From: an uncultured Eubacteriales bacterium
GTDB taxonomy: Bacteria > Bacillota > Clostridia > Oscillospirales > UBA644
Length of the DNA stretch: 64,000 bases
Assembly (NCBI GenBank): GCA_934438175.1
Contig: CAKSBH010000001.1
Location: 186,001-250,000 of the forward strand
Direction of reading: 5' to 3'
Below are positions 1 through 7,141 of the stretch, piece by piece; positions within the stretch are counted from its first letter, which is position 1, and every line of letters begins with the position of its first letter. The translations under genes and the position numbers were made by a program. Below the pieces are notes generated by a model. It saw only the letters and a program-made list of their open reading frames with translations, made no database searches and had not been told where the DNA came from.

Positions 1-148
1 CACAGACATCAACGATGCCATTGAAGTGACGTTTGAGCTTTCGCTCGGCGAATGGAAGGGTACGGCGGAGCAGAAGTGGCACTTTTATTCCGAAAAGGAT
101 TTGGAGGTTCGTATCACAGCGGGGAGCGATTGGCTGGAAGAAGAATAA
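1..148 (+). CDS. C-terminal fragment of an unidentified protein (5' end outside window)
   Basis: An open frame with codons starting at position 2 runs from the left edge to a TAA at 146-148, giving the last 48 residues of a protein. It contains a pattern of the form FEL-x3-EWKG followed by Q and an acidic C-terminal tail (LEEE). A beta-strand with an EW-x-G turn near the C terminus resembles the last OB-like domain of RecJ single-strand exonucleases, but the fragment is too short to decide. A strong terminator follows at 170-205, which supports this as a true gene end. I do not name it. Confidence 0.6.
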   Translation, partial: TDINDAIEVTFELSLGEWKGTAEQKWHFYSEKDLEVRITAGSDWLEEE

Positions 149-169
149 TTCCGGACGCGTCTCTGTTGA

Positions 170-205
170 AACCCGGCAGCCGTTTCCGGCTGCCGGGTTC
201 GTTTT
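170..205 (+). terminator. Rho-independent terminator after the first partial gene
   Basis: A 12-bp perfect stem (AACCCGGCAGCC with GGCTGCCGGGTT), a 6-nt loop, then CGTTTTG. It separates the upstream gene from the acpP promoter. Confidence 0.85.
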
Positions 206-217
206 GATAAAAAACAC

Positions 218-246
218 TTGACAAAGACAGGGATTGACGTTATAAT
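218..246 (+). promoter_or_regulatory. Sigma-A promoter for acpP-ruvX
   Basis: TTGACA at 218-223 and TATAAT at 241-246 with a 17-bp spacer: two consensus hexamers. The 5' UTR is about 75 nt. Confidence 0.9.
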
Positions 247-325
247 ATCCGTGGATTTTATATCCGTTTCAATTCGTGTTGTACACGAAAGAGAAAAGAA
301 AGTATTGCTTTTTTGGGAGGAAACA

Positions 326-559
326 ATGATGTTGTTTGAAAAAATCCGCAAAATGATTGCAGAGCGTTTTGACATTGAGGAGGGCACCATCACGCCGGAG
401 ACGAATATCATCGAAGATCTGGGTGTGGATTCTTTGGATGTTGCCGAGCTTCTGCTTGTGATTGAAGACGAGTTCTCCATTACGGTTCCCGAGGAAAAGA
501 TTTCCGAGCTGAAAACGGTTCAGGATCTGGTAAACTTTATTGAAGAAAAAACCGCATGA
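326..559 (+). CDS. acpP: Acyl carrier protein
   Basis: A 77-residue acidic protein of the usual ACP length. It carries the phosphopantetheine attachment motif DLGVDSLD with the acceptor serine at about residue 36, inside the typical four-helix pattern ending in FIEEKTA. As the 4'-phosphopantetheinylated carrier it holds acyl chains in type II fatty acid synthesis in the cytoplasm. The reading frame is open further upstream, but the promoter occupies 218-246, so the start must be one of two adjacent ATGs at 326 or 329. GGGAGG at 315-320 is 5 nt from the first and 8 nt from the second, so 329 is equally possible. The stop overlaps the ruvX start by 4 bp (ATGA), implying translational coupling. 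A second, divergent carrier protein lies at the right end of the window. Confidence 0.95.
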   Translation: MMLFEKIRKMIAERFDIEEGTITPETNIIEDLGVDSLDVAELLLVIEDEFSITVPEEKISELKTVQDLVNFIEEKTA

Positions 560-969
560 GAATCCTTGCCGTTGATTACGGAACGGCACGCACCGGTCTT
601 GCCGTGTGCGATGTACTGGAGACCATTGCGACACCTCTTGTTTCCGTTCCGTCCCGCAACGAAGAAAAACTGCTGGCAGAGATTGCCTGGGTTGTGAAAG
701 AGCGTCAGATTGAAAAAATCATTCTCGGCTGTCCCAGACGGACCGACGGCGCGGTAAGCGAGATGGAGGAAAAGGCCGTCCGTTTTGCCGGGCTTCTGCA
801 CGAGTGTACCGGGCTTTGTCCGGAACTGGTGGATGAGCGGTATACCACGGTGATTGCTTCGCAACGTCTGCATGAAAACGACCGGCGTGCCCGGGAGCAG
901 AGATCGGTGATTGATGCCGCCGCTGCTGCGGTGTTGCTGGAGGATTATCTGCGACGTAGGAAAACGTAA
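556..969 (+). CDS. ruvX: YqgF/RuvX family putative pre-16S rRNA nuclease / Holliday junction resolvase
   Basis: 137 residues, the normal family length. The N terminus MRILAVDYGTARTGLAV is the diagnostic RNase H-fold opening with the first catalytic aspartate. VDERYTTVIA in the middle and a late D (IDAAAAAVLLEDYL) supply the other acidic residues of the active site. The family is known for 16S rRNA 5'-end maturation and was earlier proposed to resolve Holliday junctions; it acts in the cytoplasm. It overlaps acpP by 4 bp and is followed by a bidirectional terminator, so acpP-ruvX is a two-gene operon. Pairing with acpP does not suggest a metabolic link. Confidence 0.93.
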   Translation: MRILAVDYGTARTGLAVCDVLETIATPLVSVPSRNEEKLLAEIAWVVKERQIEKIILGCPRRTDGAVSEMEEKAVRFAGLLHECTGLCPELVDERYTTVIASQRLHENDRRAREQRSVIDAAAAAVLLEDYLRRRKT

Positions 970-970
970 A

Positions 971-1011
971 AAAGAGAGAAGATTACGATGAATCTTCTCT
1001 CTTGATTTTTT
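971..1011. terminator. Bidirectional terminator between ruvX and popT
   Basis: 13-bp stem AAGAGAGAAGATT / AATCTTCTCTCTT around ACGATG, with GATTTTTTG on the plus side and an A-run (T-run on minus) on the other. It serves the convergent genes on both sides. Confidence 0.85.
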
Positions 1012-1018
1012 GCGGCAG

Positions 1019-1861
1019 TCAGTTGCCGATCCGGTCGCAAAGACGGGTAAGAAGGTAAGACACGGCGGCGCCTGCGGCAATCCACAACAAATTGATGCCC
1101 AGGTTTGCCGTCCATCCCTCCAGGGTGTAAAGAATCATGACGGTCGTGGCGACGACAATGCCGAAAACACCGTGAGAAATGACGGAATCGTGTTTTTTAT
1201 AGGCGTTTGCCATCACCTTGGAAAGAGCAAGGATGCTTCCGGCATAGCCCACGGCGAGAGGAAGAATGCACGACAGGTCAAACCCGGAAATCCCTGCCAT
1301 CATGGGGGTGTACAGCCCGAAGAAAAGAAGCAGGGAAGAGGAACTGAGCCCCGGAACAATAAAACTCAATCCCCACAAAACGCCGCCGAGCAGATAGGCG
1401 GGAATGCTCGGTTTGATTGTGATGGAAAGAGTGTTGTGCAGCAGGAACAGCGCTCCCAGCATCAACAGAAAGGCGACGATCATGGACACCCAGGATGAGG
1501 TGGTTCTGCCTTTTTTGCCGGCATCTCTCCACATTTCCGGGAAGGTTCCCAGAATCAGACCGACAAACACACAGGTGGAGGTGACGGTGTAGGTTTCCAA
1601 CAGAACCGATACCAGCTTTGCCAGCCCCGCAAAGCCGATGATAACACCCACCAGGAACATGCTGAGCATAAAGCCGTTTTTCTTCAGACCTTTTTTGAAG
1701 TTTGACAGAGTTTCAATCAGCGGTCGGTACATGCCGAAGGCGACACACAGGGTCCCCCCGCTGACTCCCGGAAGAATGGCCCCGAGCCCGACGACAATGC
1801 CTTCCAGAATCCAAAGAGGAATGAATAAGACCGGAGGTCTTTTTCGTTTTTCTGTTTTCAT
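1019..1861 (-). CDS. popT: DUF368 membrane protein, putative undecaprenyl-phosphate translocase (PopT family)
   Basis: 280 residues, strongly hydrophobic, about eight membrane segments. The N-terminal motif GAILPGVSGGT and a second copy FIVPGLSSSS about 130 residues later are the repeated PG-S/G signatures of DUF368. The family was recently shown to recycle undecaprenyl phosphate across the cytoplasmic membrane for cell-wall polymer synthesis; applying that role here is by family membership. It is the last gene of the minus-strand group udp-ktrB-ktrA-popT, only 15 bp after ktrA. Gene symbol follows the family, not an ortholog test. Confidence 0.85.
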   Translation of the reverse strand: MKTEKRKRPPVLFIPLWILEGIVVGLGAILPGVSGGTLCVAFGMYRPLIETLSNFKKGLKKNGFMLSMFLVGVIIGFAGLAKLVSVLLETYTVTSTCVFVGLILGTFPEMWRDAGKKGRTTSSWVSMIVAFLLMLGALFLLHNTLSITIKPSIPAYLLGGVLWGLSFIVPGLSSSSLLLFFGLYTPMMAGISGFDLSCILPLAVGYAGSILALSKVMANAYKKHDSVISHGVFGIVVATTVMILYTLEGWTANLGINLLWIAAGAAVSYLLTRLCDRIGN

Positions 1862-1876
1862 GATGGCTTTTCCTTT

Positions 1877-2548
1877 CTATTTCCCCGACCATTCGGTCAT
1901 GTGCTTCAGCCCGTCACGGTGTCCGCAAAGGTACAGGATATCTTCGGCGCAGAAGACATAATCCGGGCGAATGGCATCGGAAACCATGCCTTTTTTTTCT
2001 ACCGCAAGAATGTTCAGCCCAAACCGGGAACGAAGATTGACTTCGGCAACGGTCTTGCCGACCAAGCTGTCCGGCACCTTCATTTTTGTGACGTTGATGG
2101 TTTCGCTCAATTGTACAAAGTCCAGCATCCGGGAATTCTCAAGTCGGCTGGCAAGCCGGATCGCCATATCCCGTTCCGGATAGACCACTTCTGCTCCCAG
2201 TTTTTCCAGAATCTCGCCGTGCTCGGCACTCTGCGCTTTTGCAATGACGGTGGGGATCTTCATGGATACCAGATTCAGTGTGGTGAGAATGGACGTGTCC
2301 AGATGCTCTCCGATGCACACAATCGCCACGTCGCAGTTCTGAATGCCGGTTTCCAGCATGGTATTCTTTTCCAGGTTCCGTACAACATAGGCATTTTCGG
2401 TAATCTCACGCATCTCACGGATTTTTTCTTCGTCACGGTCCAGAACAATGATTTCGCAGCCGGAACGGGAAAGTTCCAGCGCGAGTGCACGTCCGAACCG
2501 TCCAACGCCGACAATGCCGTAGGCAAGTTTCTGATTTTTTTGTTTCAT
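1877..2548 (-). CDS. ktrA: TrkA/KtrA-type RCK regulator of potassium uptake
   Basis: 223 residues. The N-terminal Rossmann domain has YGIVGVGRFGRA (GxGxxG) and an aspartate after strand 2 (VLDRDE), as expected for nucleotide-binding RCK_N. The last ~80 residues form the TrkA_C domain (KVPDSLVGKTVAEVNLR), which in Gram-positive relatives can bind c-di-AMP. It forms a cytoplasmic gating ring on the membrane subunit KtrB, encoded just upstream. The frame is open further upstream, but ATG 2548 follows AAGGAG at 2555-2560 and leaves an 11-bp gap from ktrB, so that start is preferred. K+ uptake is presumably gated by ATP/ADP and perhaps by the cyclase encoded at 22779-23651. Confidence 0.93.
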   Translation of the reverse strand: MKQKNQKLAYGIVGVGRFGRALALELSRSGCEIIVLDRDEEKIREMREITENAYVVRNLEKNTMLETGIQNCDVAIVCIGEHLDTSILTTLNLVSMKIPTVIAKAQSAEHGEILEKLGAEVVYPERDMAIRLASRLENSRMLDFVQLSETINVTKMKVPDSLVGKTVAEVNLRSRFGLNILAVEKKGMVSDAIRPDYVFCAEDILYLCGHRDGLKHMTEWSGK

Positions 2549-2559
2549 TTTGATCTCCT

Positions 2560-3858
2560 TCAGCCAATTACCAGATTCCCCTCGGCAAAGCGTACACGCT
2601 CTCCGCGGGAGAAATACCACATGGATGCAACGGTCAGCGGACCGAGACGCCCGATGTACATAATCAGAACCGACAGCAGCTTTGCTCCGATTCCGAGTCC
2701 CGGCGTAATTCCCGTGGAGAGCCCGACCGTTCCGAAGGCACTGGTTATTTCAAACAGCGCGTCGGAAAACGGGACAGACGGCTCCAGCAACAGAAGTGCG
2801 AACGTCCCTGCCAGAACAACGGAAAGGGCAAGCACCAGAATAACGGCGGCTTTGCGGAACGCGTCACGGGGGACAGCATAGCGGAACGCTTTTTCTTCTT
2901 TGTTGGTTGCCGCCGATTTGATGCCCTGAAACAGGGCAAACACCGTGCTGGTCTTGATGCCGCCGCCCGTTGAGCCGGGGGATGCGCCGATGAACATCAG
3001 AACAATCATAACCAGTCGTCCCGCCGAGGAGAATGTGCCGAGCGAAACGGTGGAAAAACCCGCTGTTCGTGCCGAAACGCTGTGGAACAGGGCAGAGAGC
3101 CACGAGATGGGCTCGGTCCATTTCAGAAGAACCGTACCGGCAGCAATCAGCAGGGCACTCATGGTCAGAACCACGCGGGTATGCATGGAAAGCGATTTCC
3201 AACGGAATTTTTTGACCCATACTTCCCGTATCACCAGAAAGCCGATTCCGCCGAGAAAAATCAGCAGACAGGTCAGGAGATTCAGCGGAACGTTTTCGGC
3301 GTAGGGCGCAAGATTCCGCATGCCGCCGAGGATATCAAAGCCGGAATTGTTGAAAGCGGCGATGGAGTGAAAAACACTGATGCCGATGGCTTTTCCCGCC
3401 GGATAATCCTGTAGGAAAACAGGAAAACACAGTGCCGCTCCCAAAAATTCAAATAAAAGCGTGGTAAAAAAAATGTGCCGCAGTAGGGAAACGATGCCCT
3501 TTCCGGAATTCATATTGACGGCTTCCCGGATGACGTTGCGGCTTTTCAGATCCATCTTTTTCCCCGCAGCGAGGATGACGCCGGCACCGACCGTGGTTAC
3601 GCCGAGTCCGCCAATCTGGATGAGAACTGCCAGAAGCGCCTGTCCGATACCGGTAAACGTATCGGCGGAATCTACGGCGACCAATCCGGTGACGCAGACT
3701 GCACTGGTGGAGGTGTAAAGAGCGTCGATGTAGTGCAGGGTAACATCGTCCCGCACACAGCAGGGCAACATCAGAAGCCCCGAGCCCAGGAGAATGGTAA
3801 GCGCAAAACCAAGTGCGATGATCTGCGGGGCAGACATTCTTTGCAGAAAATTTTTCAT
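2560..3858 (-). CDS. ktrB: Potassium uptake membrane subunit KtrB/TrkH family
   Basis: 432 residues, the short KtrB length rather than TrkH. Four pore-loop motifs are visible in order: SAVCVTGL near residue 52-59, FNNSGFD near 170, RTAGFS near 265 and GTVGLS near 370. Each has the single selectivity-filter glycine of this superfamily. It is the Na+-coupled or channel-like K+-translocating subunit in the cytoplasmic membrane, paired with the RCK protein encoded 11 bp downstream. The ribosome binding site is weak (AGAAG-like). Its start lies 16 bp after the udp stop, so it is probably translated from the udp message. Confidence 0.93.
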   Translation of the reverse strand: MKNFLQRMSAPQIIALGFALTILLGSGLLMLPCCVRDDVTLHYIDALYTSTSAVCVTGLVAVDSADTFTGIGQALLAVLIQIGGLGVTTVGAGVILAAGKKMDLKSRNVIREAVNMNSGKGIVSLLRHIFFTTLLFEFLGAALCFPVFLQDYPAGKAIGISVFHSIAAFNNSGFDILGGMRNLAPYAENVPLNLLTCLLIFLGGIGFLVIREVWVKKFRWKSLSMHTRVVLTMSALLIAAGTVLLKWTEPISWLSALFHSVSARTAGFSTVSLGTFSSAGRLVMIVLMFIGASPGSTGGGIKTSTVFALFQGIKSAATNKEEKAFRYAVPRDAFRKAAVILVLALSVVLAGTFALLLLEPSVPFSDALFEITSAFGTVGLSTGITPGLGIGAKLLSVLIMYIGRLGPLTVASMWYFSRGERVRFAEGNLVIG

Positions 3859-3874
3859 AATCGTTCTTCTGTCT

Positions 3875-4642
3875 TTATTTTTTTCGGTCCTGCCGGATCA
3901 GAATACGAAGTGCTTCTACGCCTACATCAATGGCGCGGGAGGTATCTTCTTGCATGGTCTGGAACAGCCCTGCCTTTTCTCTTTCCTGATTCCAGACCGT
4001 ATGGAAGCAGGAGCCGCAGCGGCAATGCAGTGCGCTTGCTACGACAAACAGGGCAGCGGATTCCATTTCGGATGCTTTGACACCAAGCCGCTTCCACGCT
4101 TCCCATTTGTTTTCCAGCTCATAGGAAACGGGCATTCTGCCGGGAAAGTGCTGTCCGTAGAAGGAATCCTTGCACTGCACAACGCCAAGATGGGTGGGAT
4201 AGCCGAGCGACTGCGACGCTTCTTTCAATGCAAACAGAACATCGGGGTCGGAAACTGCAGGAAATTCCAGCGGGGCATATTCCCGTGAGGTGTGCTCAAA
4301 CCGGATGGCGCCCGACGCAATGACAACGTCTCCGGCACAAACCTCGGTGTCGATGCCGCCGCAGGTTCCCACGCGGATGAAGGTGTGTGCTCCGATGTTG
4401 TGAAGTTCTTCCAGGGCAATGGCGGCGGAAGGACCTCCGATGCCTGTGGAGCAAACGCTGACGGGTTCGCCTTCCAGCGTTCCGGTATAAATGTTGAACT
4501 CCCGGTTTTGACCGATGTGGCGGGCGTTCTCAAAGCGGGAGGCAATGGCTTCGCACCGCCCCGGATCACCCGGAAGAATGACATAATGTCCGACATCTCC
4601 TTCGGAACAGCGAATGTGAAATTGATATTCGAGTTTTTGCAT
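3875..4642 (-). CDS. udp: Uridine phosphorylase (nucleoside phosphorylase family 1)
   Basis: 255 residues. Family landmarks: ILPGDPGR near the N terminus (phosphate loop), CSTGIGGPS (second phosphate-binding segment), IRVGTCGGI and late [11 protein letters not shown], where the Glu-Met-Glu-Ser cluster binds ribose. The substrate region ([10 protein letters not shown]) looks more like uridine than purine phosphorylase. It splits uridine with phosphate into uracil and ribose-1-phosphate for salvage. ATG 4642 is chosen because AGGAG lies at 4651-4655; the upstream extension would run through the promoter at 4701-4728. First gene of a four-gene minus-strand group with ktrB, ktrA and popT. Confidence 0.88.
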   Translation of the reverse strand: MQKLEYQFHIRCSEGDVGHYVILPGDPGRCEAIASRFENARHIGQNREFNIYTGTLEGEPVSVCSTGIGGPSAAIALEELHNIGAHTFIRVGTCGGIDTEVCAGDVVIASGAIRFEHTSREYAPLEFPAVSDPDVLFALKEASQSLGYPTHLGVVQCKDSFYGQHFPGRMPVSYELENKWEAWKRLGVKASEMESAALFVVASALHCRCGSCFHTVWNQEREKAGLFQTMQEDTSRAIDVGVEALRILIRQDRKK

Positions 4643-4700
4643 GACGTTACCTCCTGAAAAAAAGGTTGGATGAAAAACGGATTTTTTCCAATTCTTCTCC

Positions 4701-4728
4701 ATTATAGCATATTTTTATAAAAAGTCAA
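4701..4728 (-). promoter_or_regulatory. Sigma-A promoter for udp-ktrB-ktrA-popT
   Basis: On the minus strand TTGACT (4723-4728) and TATAAT (4701-4706) with a 16-bp AT-rich spacer; 5' UTR about 50 nt. Confidence 0.85.
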
Positions 4729-4776
4729 CCGACTGCAAAAACGGATTGATTTTTTCTGTTTTGCAAGCAGATCTGC

Positions 4777-4806
4777 TTGACAGAAAATGTTGCCGTATGG
4801 TATACT
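4777..4806 (+). promoter_or_regulatory. Sigma-A promoter for the DUF1538/PII operon
   Basis: TTGACA (4777-4782) and TATACT (4801-4806), 18-bp spacer. It lies back to back with the udp promoter and rules out any translation start upstream of about 4813. Confidence 0.8.
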
Positions 4807-4860
4807 GAAAGAAAGATTTTTTTCGGTAAACGAAAAAGAGGAAAAGGAGGAGAAACGGCA

Positions 4861-6402
4861 TTGCTTCGTACCTTGTTCGGAAAACTGCGGGAAGCTTTCG
4901 TTTCGGTTTTACCGGTTGCGCTTCTGGTCGTTCTCATCAACTTTACGCCGCTGGTAGATTTTTCCGCGCGGGAAATTACGGTGTTCCTGCTTTCGTCCGT
5001 GTTTCTGATTCTCGGCATTGCGTTGTTCAACCTCGGTGCTGATATGGCGATGACGCCGATGGGTGAGCATGTCGGTGCCGGACTGTCCCGTTCCGGGCGG
5101 CTTCTTCCGCTGTTTGCCGTATGTCTGTTGATGGGCATTGCGGTAACGGTGGCAGAGCCGGATCTTTCGGTTCTGGCGTCTCAGGTGAGTGGACTGATTG
5201 ACGGGACGGTTCTGATTGTTTTGATTGGCGTTGGCGTGGGAATTTTTGTGGTGGTCTCGGTTTCCAAAATCGTGTTTCAGAAGGATCTGTCTTCCATCCT
5301 GATGTATTTTTACATGGTGCTGTTTGCCCTGGTTGCTTTGGTTGCGATGCGGGAAAACAAGGCGTTTCTCGCGCTTGCGTTTGACTCCGGAGGTGTGACC
5401 ACCGGTCCCATCACCGTTCCGTTTCTGATGGCTCTCGGCGTCGGAATCGCTTCTACGCTCGGCGGAAAGCGGGCAGGGGAGAACAGCTTCGGCACCATTG
5501 CCATGTGCTCGATCGGTCCGGTTCTTGCCGTAATGGCAATCGGCATCTTTGCGAAGGGAGATGTGCCGTATGTGCTGCCGGACTATTCGCTGGAATCGCA
5601 TCTGGGGCAGGCACTTCCCGCAACCATTCTTTCCGTGGCGAAAGAGGTTGCGCTGGCTCTCGGTATGATTGTGCTGTTTTTCTTTGTTCTGCAGATTTTC
5701 TGTCTGAAGTTGCCCCGTAAGAAGCTGTGCCGCATTGTAATCGGAATTCTGTATACCTTTGTGGGACTGGTCGTTTTTCTGGCGGCGGTCACGGTCGGAT
5801 TTATGCCCATCGGATTCAAACTCGGCACGGAGCTGGCAGGCGGCAGTCCGCCGGTTCTGATCGGGTTCGCGTTTGTGCTGGGTGCTGTCGTGGTTCTGGC
5901 AGAGCCGGCGGTTTATGTGCTGAATCACCAGGTTGCCGAAATTACGGGCGGTGCGGTCAGCCGACGTTCGATGATGATTGCGCTTTCCGTCGGTGTGGGC
6001 GTTTCCATCGGGCTTTCGCTTCTGCGCACCTGTTTCGGATTCAACCTTTTGTATTATCTCATTCCCGGTTATCTTATTTCGTTTGCGCTTTCGTTTTTTG
6101 TGCCGGGAATCTATACCGCGATTGCCTTTGACTCCGGCGGTGTTGCCAGCGGTCCGCTGACCTCCAGCTTTATTCTGCCGTTTGCGGTGGGGGCGTGCTG
6201 TGTGCTGCAGGGAGAAGCCAATGTTATGACCGATGCTTTCGGTGTGGTTGCCATGGTTGCCATGACGCCGCTCATCACCATCCAGCTACTTGGGTTCCGC
6301 GCGGTCGTTTCCGGCAGAATCCGGGAGAAATTGGCGATGAGGCATATCCTGAATGCGGATGACGAACAGATCATCGGATTTGCGTGGGGGGATGACGAAT
6401 GA
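4861..6402 (+). CDS. DUF1538 integral membrane protein, internally duplicated, putative transporter
   Basis: 513 residues with about twelve membrane segments. The two halves are a tandem duplication visible by eye: FDSGGVTTGPITVPF in the first half matches FDSGGVASGPLTSSF in the second, and TVAEPDLSVLASQV matches VLAEPAVYVLNHQV. Each half also starts with a PxG-x-x-LG segment. This is the DUF1538 family; no substrate is established. The conserved FDSGG-xx-xGP loops look like re-entrant substrate loops of a carrier (inference). The start is TTG 4861: AGGAGG at 4845-4850 precedes it, and the more upstream frame would begin inside the promoter. It overlaps the next gene by 4 bp. Two PII-like proteins follow, which in other systems bind and regulate membrane transporters. 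Confidence 0.82.
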   Translation: MLRTLFGKLREAFVSVLPVALLVVLINFTPLVDFSAREITVFLLSSVFLILGIALFNLGADMAMTPMGEHVGAGLSRSGRLLPLFAVCLLMGIAVTVAEPDLSVLASQVSGLIDGTVLIVLIGVGVGIFVVVSVSKIVFQKDLSSILMYFYMVLFALVALVAMRENKAFLALAFDSGGVTTGPITVPFLMALGVGIASTLGGKRAGENSFGTIAMCSIGPVLAVMAIGIFAKGDVPYVLPDYSLESHLGQALPATILSVAKEVALALGMIVLFFFVLQIFCLKLPRKKLCRIVIGILYTFVGLVVFLAAVTVGFMPIGFKLGTELAGGSPPVLIGFAFVLGAVVVLAEPAVYVLNHQVAEITGGAVSRRSMMIALSVGVGVSIGLSLLRTCFGFNLLYYLIPGYLISFALSFFVPGIYTAIAFDSGGVASGPLTSSFILPFAVGACCVLQGEANVMTDAFGVVAMVAMTPLITIQLLGFRAVVSGRIREKLAMRHILNADDEQIIGFAWGDDE

Positions 6403-6767
6403 GAGACGAAAAGAAACGTTTGGATACGGATGCCCTCAAAAAACTGAAGGTTCTGCTTGTGATCGTGAACCGGGGAAAGGCAGATTTTTATGCCGATCTT
6501 CTGCAGGGGTTTGAAGTCAATCTTCAGATGATTTTTTCTGCTGAAGGCACGGCAAGCACGGAAATGAAGCGTATGCTGGGACTTTCCGATGCCGACAAAG
6601 CCGTGATTGCCGCCGTTATCCGGGAAGACAACGCTCCGAAGGCGCTGGCTTTGCTGGATGAGAAATTCCGTACGGTGCGCAACGGCAAGGGAATTGCCTG
6701 TACGATTCCGGTTACCGGGACAATCGGCGTGCTGATTTATCGCTTTTTGAGCAACAGCAGTATGTGA
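6399..6767 (+). CDS. PII-like signalling protein (first of two) linked to DUF1538
   Basis: 122 residues, the size of PII/GlnB. After a charged ~17-residue N-terminal extension the pattern is that of a ferredoxin-like PII fold: strand KVLLVIVNRGKA, then SAEGTA in the T-loop position, and the C-terminal NGKGIACTIPVTGTIGV, which matches the closing strand segment of PII-like proteins. The usual GlnB uridylylation tyrosine loop is not seen. Most likely a nucleotide- or metabolite-sensing trimer acting on the membrane protein encoded upstream (inference from overlap ATGA and co-occurrence). The specific ligand is unknown. Confidence 0.72.
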   Translation: MRDEKKRLDTDALKKLKVLLVIVNRGKADFYADLLQGFEVNLQMIFSAEGTASTEMKRMLGLSDADKAVIAAVIREDNAPKALALLDEKFRTVRNGKGIACTIPVTGTIGVLIYRFLSNSSM

Positions 6768-6781
6768 GAGGAGATCGGAAC

Positions 6782-7120
6782 ATGAAATTTGATTATGAGG
6801 TTATTTTTTGTATCGTCAATGCCGGATTCAGCGATGCCGTGATGGATGCCGCACGCCAGTATGGTGCCCGTGGCGGTACGGTTCTGCGCGCCCGCGGTAC
6901 AGCCAATGCGGAGGCGGAGAAGCGGTTTTCCGTACCCGTATCTCCGGAAAAAGAGGTTGTGATGATTCTTGTTTCCAAAACCATTCGGGACGATATTCTG
7001 CGTGCGCTTTATCATGCCGTGGGGCTGAACACGCCCGGACAGGGAATTGCTTTCTCCGTGCCTGCCGATGATGTGGTCGGAATTCAGTCGCCGGAGCCGG
7101 AAAAGAAACCCGAAGAATAA
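6782..7120 (+). CDS. PII-like signalling protein (second of two)
   Basis: 112 residues. RGGTVLRARGTAN followed by PEKEVVMILV is the typical PII-like core, and GQGIAFSVPADDVVGI is the closing segment. It differs clearly from the preceding PII-like protein, so the two could form heteromers or sense different states. ATG 6782 is preferred because AGGAG (6769-6773) lies 8 nt upstream; an in-frame GTG at 6764 overlapping the previous stop is the alternative. The C terminus is a charged tail (PEPEKKPEE). Cotranscribed with the DUF1538 gene. Confidence 0.78.
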   Translation: MKFDYEVIFCIVNAGFSDAVMDAARQYGARGGTVLRARGTANAEAEKRFSVPVSPEKEVVMILVSKTIRDDILRALYHAVGLNTPGQGIAFSVPADDVVGIQSPEPEKKPEE

Positions 7121-7141
7121 CGGAAATTCGGAGAAGGTTTT

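Noticed and set aside
1..148. Firm naming of the first fragment as RecJ
   Set aside because: Only 48 residues are visible and the resemblance rests on one short pattern.
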